Shown here one piece after another: positions 1-6,534 of a stretch of 43,035 nt of DNA. A program made the translations under genes and the position numbers. The notes under the pieces are model-generated. The model was not told the DNA's origin and made no database searches. It was given only the letters and a program-made list of their open reading frames with translations. Each line of letters begins with the position of its first letter. The first letter of the stretch is position 1. This stretch comes from Candidatus Dadabacteria bacterium CSP1-2 (GTDB taxonomy: Bacteria; Desulfobacterota_D; UBA1144; Nemesobacterales; CSP1-2): NCBI GenBank assembly GCA_001443445.1, contig LDXN01000021.1, positions 1-43,035 on the forward strand, given 5' to 3'.

Positions 1-261
1 AATAAACGAGTTGATCCAATCCCAAATGAGTTTTCTAGTTATGAGGAGGCCGCTCAGTTTTGGGGCACACACGATACGACAGACTATCCTGATGCATTTC
101 AGGATGTAGATGTAAAAACGGAATTCCGAAAGCGGCACTATCAGGTTGAAGTGGATGAGGATGTAATAAAAGCAATACGAAAACAGGCTCAAAAACTTGG
201 CGTCTCTGTTGATCGCCTTGTCAATGAAATTTTACGTAAACAAACCTCAAATGTAGCATAG
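1..261 (+). CDS. CopG/ribbon-helix-helix antitoxin, 5'-truncated by window edge
   Basis: An open frame enters from the left edge and ends with TAG at 259-261, leaving 86 residues. The visible part has the pattern SYEEAAQFWGTHDTTDY followed by a basic stretch (FRKRHYQVEVDEDVIKAI) and a C-terminal helix ending LGVSVDRLVNEILRKQ. This is the layout of CopG-type antitoxins (EEAxxFWxTHD region, then a beta strand and two helices that form a ribbon-helix-helix DNA-binding dimer). Such antitoxins normally bind their own promoter and neutralise an RNase toxin, usually a BrnT- or RelE-like protein encoded just upstream. That partner would lie outside the window, so the pairing is inferred. The start codon is not visible. 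No toxin-like frame follows in the next 200 bases. Confidence 0.8.
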   Translation, partial: NKRVDPIPNEFSSYEEAAQFWGTHDTTDYPDAFQDVDVKTEFRKRHYQVEVDEDVIKAIRKQAQKLGVSVDRLVNEILRKQTSNVA

Positions 262-380
262 TTTTATATCCCAGTTAACAATCTAAAGACGCATCAATAA
301 CTGGAAAATAAGCTAATGATATTTTAGAATATGCATCTCTATTAGCCTATAGATTTATGGCTCTTAGGTTTATGTATTAA

Positions 381-401
381 GTTAGGTTAGGTTAGGTTAG
401 G
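381..401. repeat. Pentanucleotide tandem repeat (GTTAG)x4
   Basis: Four perfect copies of GTTAG followed by one more G lie about 80 bases before the ATG at 480. In the frame of the downstream gene the repeat contributes a TAG stop at 393-395. Pentanucleotide tracts can change copy number by slipped-strand mispairing. Here that could alter promoter spacing, but there is no direct evidence of variation. The rest of 262-479 is A+T-rich and holds no gene that I can support. Confidence 0.8.
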
Positions 402-479
402 GAATTTAGTCTGCAACAAATAATAATTAATCAAAGTATATTAACATCGGATTTAGGGCTTCGAATTTTTTATGCTTTC

Positions 480-971
480 ATGCAAGGAGCATTCATTACC
501 TTTGAAAACGGTCTTTTTGTATCTTCGATGAAACTTTTATTAAGTGCAGTCGACACAATGGCTTTTCTTGTAAACGGAAATAACAGAAGTAAAGACTTTA
601 AAGCATGGCTTGATAAGTACGTTGATCTTTCTCCAGCAGAAGTTACTTCTGATGAATTGTGGGAACATCGGAACGCGCTTCTACATACGACAACGCTAGA
701 CTCGGATAAGGTAAAAGGAGGGAAAATTCTTCGGCTAATTCCCTATAAAGAACCTGTTCCACCTATTAAGACTTCACTTAAAGGTTCAAAGTTTTACTCA
801 ATTGATAAAGTTTGGATTGCTATTGCTAAAGGTATTGACAACTTTGTAAAAGATATTGAATCTAACGAAAAGTTGGCAAAAAGTGTCGAGTCTAATTGGA
901 AAAAGATTGTTTATGACGAACCAACAATTTCCGTGAAACCTCAGACTTTTAAGGGTCAAGAAGAGAGGTAA
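480..971 (+). CDS. HEPN-like protein with RX4H motif, function unknown
   Basis: This encodes 163 residues from ATG 480. The helical N-terminal half (FENGLFVSSMKLLLSAVDTMAFL) leads to the motif HRNALLH, with R64, N65 and H69. An R-polar-X3-H pattern in an all-alpha protein is the signature of HEPN domains, many of which are metal-independent RNases in toxin-antitoxin and abortive-infection systems. Others are non-catalytic. The C-terminal half is lysine-rich and unrecognised. The frame stays open upstream to 396 (a TAG lies at 393-395), and the translated extension looks protein-like, so the true start may be a non-ATG codon upstream or the gene may have lost its 5' end. No strong ribosome binding site precedes ATG 480. 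It sits between an antitoxin remnant and a phage-like small gene, which suits an accessory or defence role. HEPN membership is inferred from the motif only. Confidence 0.72.
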   Translation: MQGAFITFENGLFVSSMKLLLSAVDTMAFLVNGNNRSKDFKAWLDKYVDLSPAEVTSDELWEHRNALLHTTTLDSDKVKGGKILRLIPYKEPVPPIKTSLKGSKFYSIDKVWIAIAKGIDNFVKDIESNEKLAKSVESNWKKIVYDEPTISVKPQTFKGQEER

Positions 972-1040
972 ATACCACAAATAAAATTAATAGTTTTCTA
1001 TTTCTTAGAACGGTTAATTACACCAATTATGGAGGCGATA

Positions 1041-1292
1041 ATGGGTATACAAGGCACCGTGAATGATTGGCGTAAGGAATTGTTAGATATGCTTAATGAG
1101 CTAAGTAATGAGGGAGTTACAAAAGTTGAATGGTTAACTGCTCAAGATGAAGTTGTTTGCCCTTTGTGTGCAAAAAGGGATGGAAAGAAATACACTATTG
1201 CGGAAGCGAGAAAAGAACTTGCAGGGGAGTTTTGTAAACCTACCGATCCAGATGATAGGTGCAGATGTACATTTCTTGCAGTTGTGGATTAA
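1041..1292 (+). CDS. Small cysteine-rich protein resembling the phage SPP1 gp7/Mu F head-morphogenesis C-terminal domain
   Basis: ATG 1041 is preferred over the in-frame ATG 1029 because GGAGG at 1031-1035 lies five bases before it. This gives 83 residues. After one helix (residues 8-25) comes VEWLTAQDEVVCPLCAKRDG, then YTIAEA, and finally CKPTDPDDRCRCTFL. The order W-T-A-x-D-x-x-VCPxC ... CRCTF closely resembles the C-terminal end of SPP1 gp7 / Mu F-type minor head proteins, where a PxHPxCRC-like end normally follows. C40, C43, C74 and C76 could bind a metal, with C65 as an extra. Full-length relatives are several hundred residues, so this is either a free-standing domain or a phage remnant. 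The clean ribosome binding site favours an expressed gene. Role unknown. Confidence 0.7.
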   Translation: MGIQGTVNDWRKELLDMLNELSNEGVTKVEWLTAQDEVVCPLCAKRDGKKYTIAEARKELAGEFCKPTDPDDRCRCTFLAVVD

Positions 1293-1526
1293 CAGGAATA
1301 TGAATCATTATCCAACTCGAAATAAATTGGGATGATTCTTTTTACTGAACAATAACTTCCTGCTAGTAGTTTAATCCCGCTTGTTTTCATCTATTTTCTT
1401 ATCTTTTTTTAACTACCCCACATCCTCATCTTTTTAACTTCATTATCTTATGCTCTAACTGGATAAAACCCACACATTTGCTAAACTAAGGTTTAAAAAT
1501 CAAACGGAGAAAAGGAAAGAATACAG

Positions 1527-2834
1527 ATGAGTAAATATCCAAAAGGGCTTGATGTTACAGTTGACTATAGATTTCTTGATGCGGTTTTTCAGAGGAGGTC
1601 AAGAAGATTCGGGCTGGGGATGGAAATTGAGAGAGGTCCGCTTAAATATAAATCAAAACATAAGTCAGTTCCTCTCACAGAACTTGAAGAAGCAATCCTG
1701 GTTTGGACAGGGCTTGGGATAAAAAATATAAATTTATCTGACTTTCCGCCCCATGTTGGTCTTGACCTTGAGATGCAGTTTACAAGTAAAACCATTCCTG
1801 CACTCGGTGATGTCCACAGGACTGAGCTTTTCTACACTAATGACGAAGGCACATACATGATAAAGATGCACGATAAAAAGCCCGATGATTTTAGAGGGCT
1901 TGAGGGACTAAGTCGAGAAGAAAGAGTTGATAGAATCCTTGAATTATTCAGGGAATCAAAGATAAAAATAGAGGATAAACGCGCCAATCTTCCAGATCGT
2001 CCACCGGGAATCGCTTCACATAATCTCTGGAATGTGAATAAACCAGGCACAACCGTTTTTATGCCAATTACAGACCTTTCAGCCTGCATTATAAACCTCT
2101 ACTATTTCTATATGAGGCCAGACCACAGGTTTAATTTCGTAGATGAACTTCACGGAATGAGACCCCCAGGTACTGCGGGATGGATTAAAAAGGGATTTAT
2201 TGACGAGGGGAAACGAATGCCTCTCATTGAAGCTGAGCTCAGGTTTGCAAATGGATTTATCGCAGAGCAGGCATTTATGGGTCAAAACATGGTGCTTGCG
2301 CTTCAGGCACTTGGGCTTGGGGGATGGCTATTCAGTGGATTTGCCAGCATGTTTATGCTTGGGGGTACGCCGTTTTTTAAAGGACTTGGGTTCAGATTTA
2401 TAAGCCCGAAGCTCAAAGGTGAAACTGGAAATCCAAATCCCGTCGCAGTTGGCAAAGACGGCTTCTTTGAGGCATTTTGCCCCCCTTATTATAAGGATAT
2501 GGGTGAAGCGGTAGAGGCTCTTAATGACCTAAAGTGGAGTAACTGGGCGACCCACAAGATGCCATATAGAAACCCAGAAGGAGTAATGCAAGAGGTTGAG
2601 AGACCTAGTAAAGAGGAAATCCAGATTGTAAAGGATATATGTAACTATGTTTATGACACCTATGGCAGATTCCCTGCCTTCTCAGATCCGATGTTTCTAA
2701 GGTTTATGGTTCAGGCTCATCATGCAGACTTGGATTTCTACGATGAGTTCTATCCTCCTGGAGCATACACAGAGAATCATAAAAACCACTTTAAACTCTG
2801 GCACCCTGAAATACCTGATCCGTTTGAAAAGTAA
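1527..2834 (+). CDS. Divergent nitroreductase-superfamily-like protein
   Basis: This encodes 435 residues. AGGAAAG lies a few bases before the ATG. The N-terminus has QRRSRRFGLG followed by VPLTELEEAILVWTGLGI, the pattern of the FMN-phosphate-binding RRSxR start of nitroreductases. Around residues 245-275 there is EQAFMGQNMVLALQALGLGG, which matches the QNxxLAAxxLGLG helix of that fold. The spacing is far larger than in typical 180-220-residue nitroreductases. Inserts of unknown function include HRTELFYTNDEGTY and a proline-rich region near residue 215. No signal peptide or clear membrane anchor is seen. Substrate and reaction cannot be assigned, and flavin binding is inferred. It stands alone, with 234 bases upstream and a hairpin repeat immediately downstream. 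The coding call is very secure; the family call is moderate. Confidence 0.72.
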   Translation: MSKYPKGLDVTVDYRFLDAVFQRRSRRFGLGMEIERGPLKYKSKHKSVPLTELEEAILVWTGLGIKNINLSDFPPHVGLDLEMQFTSKTIPALGDVHRTELFYTNDEGTYMIKMHDKKPDDFRGLEGLSREERVDRILELFRESKIKIEDKRANLPDRPPGIASHNLWNVNKPGTTVFMPITDLSACIINLYYFYMRPDHRFNFVDELHGMRPPGTAGWIKKGFIDEGKRMPLIEAELRFANGFIAEQAFMGQNMVLALQALGLGGWLFSGFASMFMLGGTPFFKGLGFRFISPKLKGETGNPNPVAVGKDGFFEAFCPPYYKDMGEAVEALNDLKWSNWATHKMPYRNPEGVMQEVERPSKEEIQIVKDICNYVYDTYGRFPAFSDPMFLRFMVQAHHADLDFYDEFYPPGAYTENHKNHFKLWHPEIPDPFEK

Positions 2835-2838
2835 AAGA

Positions 2839-2928
2839 TTAGCCACAGAGGACACGGAGTACACAGAGAGAAGAAAAAAATTTATTTTTTAAATCGTTCC
2901 TCTTTGTTCTCTGTGCTCTCCGTGGCTA
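2839..2928. repeat. Imperfect inverted repeat (agccacagag ... ctccgtggct type)
   Basis: The left arm at 2839-2868 and the right arm at 2899-2928 pair at 24 of 30 positions by hand alignment, around an A/T-rich centre. The element starts four bases after the stop codon at 2832-2834 and ends ten bases before the next gene. Transcribed, it would form a long hairpin that could act as a terminator or protect the mRNA end. The design (two purine-rich arms starting TTAGCCAC and ending GTGGCTAA) recurs at 19077-19180 and 28935-29092 with different internal sequence, so it is a dispersed element and not a gene-specific terminator. Confidence 0.8.
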
Positions 2929-2938
2929 AAAAATAAAT

Positions 2939-3922
2939 ATGAAAAAGGTATTTATAACTGCAAGACTTCCAGGAAACTCTGTGGAACTTCTGAAAAGAGA
3001 GTTCCACGTAGATGTATTTCCCGAAGAACGTCCAGCTACACGGAACGAATTACTGAAAGGTGCAAAGGACGCTCACGGCCTAATCACAATGCTTTTCGAT
3101 AAGGTAGATAGAATTCTTATTGATTCATGTCAAAAGCTCTGTGTCATCTCAAATTGTGCTGTTGGCACTGAAAATATTGATATCCCCTATGCTACAAAAA
3201 AAAGAATTTTTGTTACAAACACTCCCGGCGTCCTTACAGAAACGACTGCCGATTTGGCTTGGGCTTTGATTCTCTCCGTTTCCCGAAGGGTAGTGGAAGG
3301 GGATACTTTTGTAAGGGATGGAAAATTTATAGGATGGAGACCGTCGCTTCTTCTGGGAGTAAATGTTTATGGGAAAACTCTAGGCATCTACGGAATGGGG
3401 CGAATTGGAACTGCTGTTAGCAGGAGGGCAAAAGGTTTTGATATGCAAGTCATCTATCATAATAGAAGAAGAAACGAAGAAGTGGAAAGAGAAATTAGAG
3501 CAAAGTATGTAGATTTTCCAACTCTGCTTAGAGAATCAGACTTTCTTGTGATAACGGCACCTTTAAATGAGGAAAGCCGAGGGCGTTTTGGGATTGAAGA
3601 ATTTAGGAAGATGAAAAGAACAGCGGTAATTGTAAATGTTGGTCGTGGGCAGATCATAAAGGAAAAAGAGCTTGCCTTTGCACTCAAAGAAGGAATCATA
3701 TGGGGTGCTGGTCTTGATGTCTATGAAAGAGAACCGATTGTAGAAGAGGGACTTCTAAATTTAAAAAACGCTGTTCTTATTCCCCATCTTGGAAGTGCCA
3801 CTGAGGAAACGAGGACAAAGATGGCGGATATAGCAATTGAAAACGTAATTTTAGCGCTCAGCGGGAATATACCTAAAAATTTGGTTAATCCGAAGGTCTT
3901 AAGGGAAAATAAAAAGTCATAA
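2939..3922 (+). CDS. gyaR: D-2-hydroxyacid dehydrogenase, glyoxylate/hydroxypyruvate reductase-like
   Basis: This encodes 327 residues, normal for the family. It reduces a 2-oxoacid such as glyoxylate or hydroxypyruvate with NAD(P)H in the cytosol. Visible landmarks in order are ISNCAVGTENID (substrate side of the first half-domain), TPGVLTETTADLAWALIL, the Rossmann motif GIYGMGRIG, VNVGRG with the substrate-binding region, LDVYEREP, and IPHLGSATEETR with the catalytic His. The Arg and Glu of the catalytic triad lie in the VGRG and EREP segments. Phosphoglycerate dehydrogenase is less likely because the C-terminal ACT or intervening domains are missing. It starts ten bases after a hairpin repeat and converges on the next gene with 27 bases between the stops. 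Exact substrate preference cannot be read from the sequence. Confidence 0.9.
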   Translation: MKKVFITARLPGNSVELLKREFHVDVFPEERPATRNELLKGAKDAHGLITMLFDKVDRILIDSCQKLCVISNCAVGTENIDIPYATKKRIFVTNTPGVLTETTADLAWALILSVSRRVVEGDTFVRDGKFIGWRPSLLLGVNVYGKTLGIYGMGRIGTAVSRRAKGFDMQVIYHNRRRNEEVEREIRAKYVDFPTLLRESDFLVITAPLNEESRGRFGIEEFRKMKRTAVIVNVGRGQIIKEKELAFALKEGIIWGAGLDVYEREPIVEEGLLNLKNAVLIPHLGSATEETRTKMADIAIENVILALSGNIPKNLVNPKVLRENKKS

Positions 3923-3949
3923 AGTACCCAAAAACAATCCATAGATATT

Positions 3950-4444
3950 TTATCTGGACGAGAGATCAGGAAGAGGGTTCTTACCACCGGTCAGATTCCG
4001 CATCGTTTTAAAAACATCGCTATTTTGAAACTCAGAGGGAGGAATTGGCTCAATGTCTTCTTCATCGAATTGTCTTTCATATGAGATTATAAAAGCCTTT
4101 GCCTTAGATATTTGAAGTTTTAAAGAATCTTCATCCAGTTTGCCTAATATGAGCTCAACAAATTCCTTACCCTTTTCATCCCCGTATAGCTTAATCGCTT
4201 CCTCCATGATTGTCTGATGGACATCGGGCTCGATTGTTTTTAAGTTTTCAATATTCTGCTTGCTTGGTTCATAAATAGAAATTAGTTTTTTACACAGCTC
4301 ATTAATGGTTTTTAGATCCTTATGGATTAAATCGATCTTCTCCATCACGTCGTACAACTCTTTCTCATCAATATCAGATAGGTCAAAACCCTTATAATTA
4401 CTAGGGCTGTCATAATCGGAATCGTCGAAATCATCCATAATCAT
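3950..4444 (-). CDS. Acidic hypothetical protein
   Basis: This encodes 164 residues. The start at 4444 is supported by GGGGAG five bases upstream on the minus strand. The first 25 residues are strongly acidic and rich in Asp, Ser and Tyr (DDFDDSDYDSPSNYKGFDLS), probably disordered. Residues about 30-140 are predicted by eye to be helical and heptad-like (ELYDVMEKIDLIHKDLKTI and LKLQISKAKAFIISYERQF). The C-terminus is polar, ending GGKNPLPDLSSR. There is no signal peptide, membrane segment or recognisable motif. I do not recognise the family. It is transcribed alone, convergent with the dehydrogenase. The upstream 4445-4742 interval is A+T-rich and holds no supported gene. Confidence 0.8.
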   Translation of the reverse strand: MIMDDFDDSDYDSPSNYKGFDLSDIDEKELYDVMEKIDLIHKDLKTINELCKKLISIYEPSKQNIENLKTIEPDVHQTIMEEAIKLYGDEKGKEFVELILGKLDEDSLKLQISKAKAFIISYERQFDEEDIEPIPPSEFQNSDVFKTMRNLTGGKNPLPDLSSR

Positions 4445-4742
4445 CAGAGCTCCCCTTTATTCACATTTCTTAGCACATTTTTAAATACAATTCAATACAC
4501 AATTCGCATTGAATAAAAAAGAGCGAAAATGAACTTGGGAGTTCATCATAATTAATTTTAAGCATCCTTAGAAGCTTTTCAAGATGTCGTTTGGTAAAAA
4601 GCAACAAAACCTTTTTAATTTGGTTTATCAAACCTCACGGCACTTTGGTTCCTATCCCGTTTCTTTTAATTATAAAACAAATGAATGTACTTATTGCAAA
4701 TATTGACAGTATGTTACGGTTTTGGTAACCTGAGACTGTGTA

Positions 4743-5030
4743 ATGGGTAAGGAGAGGGTTAATTTTATTATCCATGGCAGAGTGCAGGGAGTCTTTTATA
4801 GAGCATCGGCAATGGAGAAAGCAATAGAGCTCGGGCTTACAGGCTGGGTAAAAAACAGGCTTGATAAAACAGTCGAAGTCGTTGCAGAGGGTGATAAAAA
4901 GCAGCTTGACCATTTAATCGAGTGGTGTCATATAGGACCACCCGATGCTTATGTAACCGAAGTAGAGGTAAAGTGGGAGCCATACATCGGGGAATTCAAA
5001 GGTTTTTCAGTTAAATACAGGGAAAATTAG
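4743..5030 (+). CDS. acyP: Acylphosphatase
   Basis: This encodes 95 residues, the usual size of this single-domain enzyme, which hydrolyses carboxyl-phosphate bonds of acyl phosphates in the cytosol. The phosphate-binding loop and catalytic Arg are in HGRVQGVFYRAS (R20), and the catalytic Asn is in GLTGWVKNRLD (N38). The segment VEVVAEGDKKQLDHLIEWC and the ending FKGFSVKY also match the family. It opens a same-strand run: the hydrolase follows after 11 bases, then the FtsB-like gene after one base. A GGTAAGGAG stretch overlaps the start region, but no separate ribosome binding site is clear. Confidence 0.94.
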   Translation: MGKERVNFIIHGRVQGVFYRASAMEKAIELGLTGWVKNRLDKTVEVVAEGDKKQLDHLIEWCHIGPPDAYVTEVEVKWEPYIGEFKGFSVKYREN

Positions 5031-5041
5031 TTGAGGCAACA

Positions 5042-5686
5042 ATGCTAATTAAATGCATACCAGGTGGATCTTTCCTTACCAATTGTTATTTAATTGCTGA
5101 TGAAGAAACAAAGGAGGGAATCTTGATAGACCCCGGCAGCCAAGTTGAAGAAGTACTTGAAGAGGTAGAAAGACTGGGGTTAAATGTTAAAAAGATCGTA
5201 AATACTCATGCCCATATTGATCATGCAGCAGGTGTGGAGGATGCAAAGAAAACCCTAGGGGCAGAATTTTATCTTCATCCAAAGGAAGAACCTGTGCTTC
5301 AAGCCCTTCCTGAATCTGCGATGCGATTCCCAGAATTCAAGAAGGTCAAAGTCCCTAAAGTTGATAAGTACATAGAAGAAGGTGACGAAGTCGAGTTTGG
5401 CAAATATAAGGCAAAGGTAATACATACACCAGGACATACCTATGGTGGAATCTGCCTACTTATTGATGACCATGTTTTTACCGGAGATACTCTTTTCGCA
5501 GGAAGCGTTGGAAGAGTCGATTTGACTGGTGGTACAACTATGAGAGAGCTTGTCCGCTCTATCAAAACTAAGCTTATGACATTACCCCCTTCATATACCG
5601 TATACCCAGGACACGGCCCGTATACTACTATCGGAATTGAGAAGCAATCAAATCCTTTCATTGCAGGTGGAGTAATACTTTTTTAA
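5042..5686 (+). CDS. Metallo-beta-lactamase-fold hydrolase (glyoxalase II-like, YcbL type)
   Basis: This encodes 214 residues. The metal-binding signature THAHIDH supplies H56, H58, D60 and H61. HTPGHTYGG carries the next ligand, FTGDTLFAGSVGR the bridging Asp, and YPGHGPYTT the last His. The short length without the C-terminal glyoxalase II helical domain fits YcbL-type enzymes, which hydrolyse small thioesters or related substrates using Zn or Fe. The opening MLIKCIPGGSFLTNCYLIAD is typical of the group. It is probably co-transcribed with the acylphosphatase upstream and the FtsB-like gene that begins one base after its stop. The true substrate cannot be deduced. Confidence 0.9.
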   Translation: MLIKCIPGGSFLTNCYLIADEETKEGILIDPGSQVEEVLEEVERLGLNVKKIVNTHAHIDHAAGVEDAKKTLGAEFYLHPKEEPVLQALPESAMRFPEFKKVKVPKVDKYIEEGDEVEFGKYKAKVIHTPGHTYGGICLLIDDHVFTGDTLFAGSVGRVDLTGGTTMRELVRSIKTKLMTLPPSYTVYPGHGPYTTIGIEKQSNPFIAGGVILF

Positions 5687-5687
5687 T

Positions 5688-5957
5688 ATGAAAAAATCAA
5701 TCGTTAGAACTACGTTAATAATAATATTAATATCATGTGTGATGTATCTCTTTGCAAGAGAAGGCCTTCATGTACATGAACTATATCAAGAAAACGAGCG
5801 AATAAAAGGTAAAATTGAAGAGTTTAAAATGTCAAATAAAGAGCTTGAGAAGAGAATAAATACCCTTAAAAACGATAAACTATATATAGAAAAGGTTGCA
5901 AGAGAAGAACTTGGTATGATTAAACAGGATGAAAAAGTCTATAAATTTGAAGAATAA
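5688..5957 (+). CDS. ftsB: Septum-formation initiator protein, FtsB/DivIC family
   Basis: This encodes 89 residues. A short cytoplasmic start is followed by one membrane segment (TLIIILISCVMYLF, about residues 9-23), a coiled coil (ENERIKGKIEEFKMSNKELEKRINTL in overlapping heptads), and the family hallmark YIEKVAREELGMI followed by DEKVYKF. FtsB/DivIC is a bitopic divisome protein that pairs through its coiled coil with FtsL and links to FtsQ during septal peptidoglycan synthesis. The gene begins one base after the hydrolase stop. Its last 29 bases are shared with the next frame, so translation is probably coupled. Confidence 0.87.
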   Translation: MKKSIVRTTLIIILISCVMYLFAREGLHVHELYQENERIKGKIEEFKMSNKELEKRINTLKNDKLYIEKVAREELGMIKQDEKVYKFEE

Positions 5958-6534
5958 GCTAAGCAACTTATCATACCTTCTTAACAGAACCTATTCACTT
6001 TTCCTCTCTATTTTAGTCTTATACCTAATTTATAATGGTAGCTTTCAGAGCTTCAAGTGGTATTCATTCTTGATAGGTTTATTTATAGTTATTTCGATTT
6101 TTCAAAAGTTGTATAACTTTTTAAAATATACCAACGAACTCAGTCTAATAGAAAGGTTAGAGGTTACATTTCTAATTGCCCTATTTTTTGAGGTATTAAC
6201 TGAAGCATCAGGAAGAAAGCTTTTTCCCCTTATATATATTATTGCCCCGATTTTCTTTGCATACCTTGGATGGCAAGAAGCTGTACTAGCAGTTGTACTC
6301 GTTACCATCATAGAAACTACAAACCATTCCAATGGTATTGAAGTTGTCCCTCAACTATTAATACTTTTGATCTCAACATTTGGTCTAGGTTATTTAATTA
6401 AACGAAATGAGAATTTAAAGTATGGGAGAAAGCAACTCATAAATAGCATAAGAAATGTAACAAATAAGATTTTTAAACCTGCTAGAACAGAAGAAAAAAC
6501 CAGATTTAACTCTACCTTCTCCTATAATGGATAA
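5929..6534 (+). CDS. Polytopic inner-membrane protein, unknown
   Basis: This encodes 201 residues with about five or six hydrophobic segments (LFLSILVLYLIY, FLIGLFIVISIF, TFLIALFFEVL, LIYIIAPIFFAYLGW, AVLAVVLVTII and LLILLISTFGLGYLI). A basic tail of about 50 residues follows. No family is recognised. ATG 5929 lies inside the end of the FtsB-like gene, and an in-frame TTG at 5947 is the only nearby alternative. The 3' end overlaps the cyclase gene by eight bases. This tight coupling suggests that it forms a membrane partner or sensor for the soluble GAF-GGDEF protein, which has no membrane segment of its own. That role is inferred from position only. Confidence 0.82.
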   Translation: MKKSINLKNKLSNLSYLLNRTYSLFLSILVLYLIYNGSFQSFKWYSFLIGLFIVISIFQKLYNFLKYTNELSLIERLEVTFLIALFFEVLTEASGRKLFPLIYIIAPIFFAYLGWQEAVLAVVLVTIIETTNHSNGIEVVPQLLILLISTFGLGYLIKRNENLKYGRKQLINSIRNVTNKIFKPARTEEKTRFNSTFSYNG

